Shown: piece by piece, positions 61,498 to 64,000 of the stretch
How positions within the stretch are numbered: position 1 is the stretch's first letter
Layout: every line of letters begins with the position of its first letter
DNA from: Flavobacterium chryseum
Lineage (GTDB): Bacteria > Bacteroidota > Bacteroidia > Flavobacteriales > Flavobacteriaceae
DNA length: 64,000 bases
Assembly: GCF_004362015.1 (NCBI RefSeq)
Contig: NZ_SNWW01000010.1
Coordinates: 82,552-146,551, forward strand
Reading direction: 5' to 3'
Position numbers and translations under genes: made by a program
The notes under the pieces: generated by a model
The model's input: the letters and a program-made list of their open reading frames with translations, nothing else
What the model was told of the DNA's origin: nothing
Database searches by the model: none

Positions 61498-62472
61498 ATG
61501 AAAGCAGCATTGTTAAAAGAGTTCGGCTCTGTTGAAAATTTCGAAATTGCAGAAATACCAACACCAACACCTAAATTCAAGGAAGTTTTGGTGAAAGTTT
61601 ATGCAACTTCTGTAAATCCTTTGGACTTCCAGGTACGTCGTGGGGATTACAAAAATGAATTGGTTTTACCTGTTATTACAGGTCATGATGTCTCAGGAGT
61701 GATAGTTGAACTTGGACCAGGTGTCGAAAATTTTAAAGTTGGCGATCAAGTGTATTATACCCCTGAGATTTTTAAGGGATACGGTAGCTATGCACAATTT
61801 CATGTTGCCCATGAGTCTATCATAGCTTTAAAACCAAAAAACATTACCCATTTGGAAGCGGCAACACTTCCCCTTGCAGCAGGTACAGCTTGGGAAATGC
61901 TAGTGACCAGAGCACAGCTCAAAATTAACCAATCCATTTTGATACATGGTGGTGCTGGTGGGGTAGGAATCCCAACCATTCAAATCGCTAAGGCCATGGG
62001 AGCTATTGTATATACTACAGCTAGAAAAGCCCATCATAAATTTCTTCTTGAATTGGGAGTTGATTTTGTGATTGACTATGAAACTGAAGACTATATTCAG
62101 GTAATTAATCAATTGACAAACAATAAAGGAGTTGATGTAATCATTGACACCATAGGAGGAAATACACTTTCTGATAGTGGTAAGATACTCAATCAGTTGG
62201 GACAGGTAGTTACATTGGTCGATATAGAAAAACCTCAGAACCTTATTGCGGCTTGGGGGAAAAATGCGACTTATCATTTTGTATTTACACGTCAAAATAG
62301 AAATAAATTGGTTGAGTTAACGAAATTGGTTGAGACCAAAAAGTTAAAGCCTATTTTAAATAAAGTCTTTCCATTATCAGAGATTGGTAAAGCACACAGT
62401 TTATTGGAATATAAAACAGGTGATGAAAACTTCTATGGCAAAATAGGAATAGAGGTTGAAAAAGAACTGTAA
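61498..62472 (+). CDS. Zinc-independent quinone/NADP oxidoreductase (MDR family)
   Basis: 324 residues. GroES-like N-terminal part: VYATSVNPLDFQVRRGDY and the GHDVSGVIVELGPGV segment; Rossmann part: SILIHGGAGGVGIPTIQIAKAMGA and IDTIGGNTLSDSG. It lacks the zinc Cys cluster, as in quinone oxidoreductases (QOR). It reduces quinones or enones with NADPH. Probably regulated by the ArsR protein encoded before it. Confidence 0.9.
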   Translation: MKAALLKEFGSVENFEIAEIPTPTPKFKEVLVKVYATSVNPLDFQVRRGDYKNELVLPVITGHDVSGVIVELGPGVENFKVGDQVYYTPEIFKGYGSYAQFHVAHESIIALKPKNITHLEAATLPLAAGTAWEMLVTRAQLKINQSILIHGGAGGVGIPTIQIAKAMGAIVYTTARKAHHKFLLELGVDFVIDYETEDYIQVINQLTNNKGVDVIIDTIGGNTLSDSGKILNQLGQVVTLVDIEKPQNLIAAWGKNATYHFVFTRQNRNKLVELTKLVETKKLKPILNKVFPLSEIGKAHSLLEYKTGDENFYGKIGIEVEKEL

Positions 62473-62544
62473 GTAGTACAAGATAGGATCTTAAATCTTT
62501 TGCTTTAAATTAGAGCAATTTATAGAAACCCTACTCGTTATATC

Positions 62545-62567
62545 TAATAATAATAATAATAATAATG
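62545..62567 (+). repeat. (TAA)7 microsatellite abutting the start codon
   Basis: Seven TAA units (62545-62565) run into the ATG at 62565-62567. Slippage in this tract would change the spacing or AT content of the translation start region, not the reading frame. Confidence 0.85.
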
Positions 62568-63488
62568 AAGCTACTAAAATTCGTACTTTTCATCTTTGCT
62601 ACTACATCTTTTAGCAATTATGCTCAAGAAAATAAACGCATTTATTTAGAGGGAGACGTGGTAAAATTACCAGTGACTCTTATTGATGATTGGCCTTTTA
62701 TTGATGGGGAAATCAATGGAGTAAAAGGTCATTGGATGTTTGATACGGGAAATAGCAAAGCTTTTTCCATTCATTCTAAAAAAGTGATTGGAGTTAAATC
62801 CAAAATAGTAGGCTCTGGATTTGTTGCAAGTGGACAAAAGTATGAAGTACTCGAATATCCGCTAATTGATAAAATCAAAGTTGGAACTAATGTATATAGC
62901 TCTTTAGAAAATGTAAAGGGTAATAATTTTGATTTTCTTGAGCAAATTTCTAGTACAGTTATTGGTCAGATGGGCTTTGATTATTTTGAAGGCTATGACA
63001 TGAAAATTGATTACTTAAGATATGAACTCACTTTCTATAAACAGAAAGAGGATATTGAGAATTGGAATGACATCAAAAATCATAAAAATTACATTACCTC
63101 ACTACCCTATTTTACACGAAAACTAGACAATCACCCAATGATCAAAATACAACATAAAGGAACTGATCTTTTGATAACATTTGATACGGCGGGTGGAAAA
63201 GGTAGTTTTTCTATAGAGGATTCGTATTATGAAAAGTTAAAAAATGAAGGAGATATTGAAAATTTTCATGATGAACCCAGTACGCTTTATAATTGGTATA
63301 ACATCAAAATCGATGAACGTTTAACCGTAAACCTTTATGGGATTGACAAAGAAGATTATAGCCCCGCACATAAGCCTTTGGGAATAACTGAAAAAAACAC
63401 ACTCACTCTTGACCATTCTTTTTTATCACAGTACATTACAATATGGGACACCAAGAATAAAGTAATTCATGTCTTAGAAAAAAAATGA
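62565..63488 (+). CDS. Secreted retropepsin-like aspartyl protease family protein
   Basis: 307 residues with a signal peptide (FATTSFSNYAQ). Two aspartic-protease-like halves: Asp60-Thr-Gly in GHWMFDTGNSKAF and Asp207-Thr-Ala-Gly in LLITFDTAGGKGS. Each half is like a retropepsin domain, so the protein may fold as an internal pseudo-dimer; in the second half the Gly after DT is replaced by Ala-Gly. Acts in the periplasm or outside; substrate unknown. Confidence 0.8.
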   Translation: MKLLKFVLFIFATTSFSNYAQENKRIYLEGDVVKLPVTLIDDWPFIDGEINGVKGHWMFDTGNSKAFSIHSKKVIGVKSKIVGSGFVASGQKYEVLEYPLIDKIKVGTNVYSSLENVKGNNFDFLEQISSTVIGQMGFDYFEGYDMKIDYLRYELTFYKQKEDIENWNDIKNHKNYITSLPYFTRKLDNHPMIKIQHKGTDLLITFDTAGGKGSFSIEDSYYEKLKNEGDIENFHDEPSTLYNWYNIKIDERLTVNLYGIDKEDYSPAHKPLGITEKNTLTLDHSFLSQYITIWDTKNKVIHVLEKK

Positions 63489-63545
63489 ATTGACAAAACT
63501 AATAGTATTAATATCAGGCTCTCAAAGTTGAAAGACTAACATTGA

Positions 63546-63791
63546 CTATATCTTGAAACATTTTTTTGTCTGCATCAAATTTGGCAATAATCCGTAGCCC
63601 ATTAACGAATTGAAAACAAACCTTGCCAACGAACGAGCAGAATATCGATCAGAGAAAATTACTGAGTCCTTGATTATATTGCACAAACCTTCTTCAGTAT
63701 ATTTGGAGTAAATACCTTTTTGCCACAAAAAGTTAAGGCGGTTTTTAACGATATTCTCCAGTCTAAAGTTTTGTTGGCAGAATCGTGGCAA
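63546..63791 (-). pseudogene. Remnant of a TetR-family C-terminal domain
   Basis: 81 codons of minus-strand frame with SARSLARFVFNSLMGYGLL near the end, which fits the last helices of TetR regulators, but no N-terminal DNA-binding domain is present nearby. It likely is a decayed fragment. The match is short and from memory, so confidence is low. Confidence 0.35.
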
Positions 63792-63887
63792 ATGGTGTTT
63801 TAAAAAAAAAGAAATCCAACAAAATCAACATCTAACGAGTTTAGGTTCGAAACTTTTAGAAATAAGTTTTTTTTTAGTTTTTTATCA

Positions 63888-63916
63888 GCAGGGTTCGAGT
63901 CCCGCTCCCGCTACTA
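63888..63916 (+). pseudogene. 3' fragment of a tRNA gene
   Basis: GCAGGGTTCGAGTCCCGCTC is a T arm and loop (TTCGAGT), followed by CCGCTACTA, an acceptor 3' strand. No D arm or anticodon arm lies upstream, and the T stem is imperfect on the 5' side. Such 3'-end tRNA fragments mark attachment sites of integrative elements. The full tRNA is not in the window. Confidence 0.65.
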
Positions 63917-63919
63917 CAT

Positions 63920-63956
63920 GGGACAAAGAAGAAAAAGTCTTCTTTGTCCCTTTTTT
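63920..63956 (+). terminator. Intrinsic terminator after the tRNA fragment
   Basis: GGGACAAAGAAGA (63920-63932) and TCTTCTTTGTCCC (63938-63950) form a 13-base perfect stem, followed by six T. It is the kind of terminator that follows a functional tRNA, which fits the idea that the 3' tRNA end and its terminator belong together. Confidence 0.85.
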
Positions 63957-64000
63957 ATTTGTTGATATTCTACTGTTAATGAGATAGATAACGCTAACAA

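Noticed and set aside
61900..62295. 131-codon minus-strand ORF inside the quinone oxidoreductase gene
   Set aside because: Shadow of a conserved gene, no recognisable features.

Overview
The window is low-GC, AT-rich DNA from a member of the Bacteroidota, most likely a Flavobacterium or close relative. The evidence is the Bacteroidota promoter type (-33 TTTG, -7 TAnnTTTG, best seen before the tRNA-Tyr gene), almost no Shine-Dalgarno sites, a SusC/SusD polysaccharide utilisation locus, DUF6377, DUF6526, KTSC and DUF4369-thioredoxin proteins, and many palindromic intergenic repeats.

Layout. 1-0.4 kb: the C-terminal end of an RND pump adaptor. 0.9-6.1 kb: a patchy accessory region of small orphan proteins (one DUF7674-like, one HNH-like, one DUF2691-like, others unknown), a PfpI-family protein on the other strand, and several copies of a CGAGCG/CGCTCG palindrome between genes. 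6.3 kb: a single-domain response regulator. 6.8-10.6 kb: a gluconate catabolic operon (6-phosphogluconate dehydrogenase, GntP permease, gluconokinase). 10.7-11.8 kb: a secreted cupin and a DUF2683/RelE toxin-antitoxin pair. 12.1-18.9 kb: a TetR regulator followed by a full tripartite RND efflux operon with an unannotated 39-residue membrane peptide; five copies of a 29-bp operator-like repeat lie before tetR and before the adaptor. 19.2-21.1 kb: DoxX, VOC, DinB and DUF1328 small proteins. 21.5-23.8 kb: a glycosyltransferase fused to a second, probably helical-barrel, domain. 24.1-31.0 kb: an MCE/Mla lipid transport operon (MlaE, MlaF, MlaD) continued by an AsmA-like protein, an iron-permease-family protein and a FAD oxidoreductase. 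31-36 kb: a MarR-GNAT fusion, an AraC regulator, a DNA glycosylase, DUF6526 and an outer membrane barrel protein.

36.3-48.3 kb is a polysaccharide utilisation locus: DUF5004-like lipoprotein, a secreted probable binding protein, SusC, SusD, a GH71/99-like lipoprotein and a GH97 lipoprotein on the minus strand, with a divergent SusR-like DUF6377 regulator. GH97 with a GH71/99-like enzyme suggests an alpha-linked glucan or mannan target (inference). 48.4-59 kb holds housekeeping and conserved genes: sterol desaturase, glutamate dehydrogenase preceded by two Cys-rich micro-ORFs and an intrinsic terminator, EamA transporter, 2OG oxygenase, GlcG/HbpS-like protein, a MoxR/VWA pair, a YchJ-like protein and small conserved proteins.

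59.2-64 kb: a DUF4369-thioredoxin lipoprotein gene interrupted by one in-frame TGA, tRNA-Tyr, then a likely island with a single-cysteine ArsR regulator and its palindromic operators, a quinone oxidoreductase, a retropepsin-like protein, a TetR C-terminal remnant and a tRNA 3'-end fragment.

The signals that most merit follow-up are the operator-repeat array and the hidden peptide of the RND operon, the in-frame TGA in the thioredoxin gene, and the paired Cys-rich micro-ORFs before gdh. All functional names come from reading the sequence and recall of families; no database search was run.
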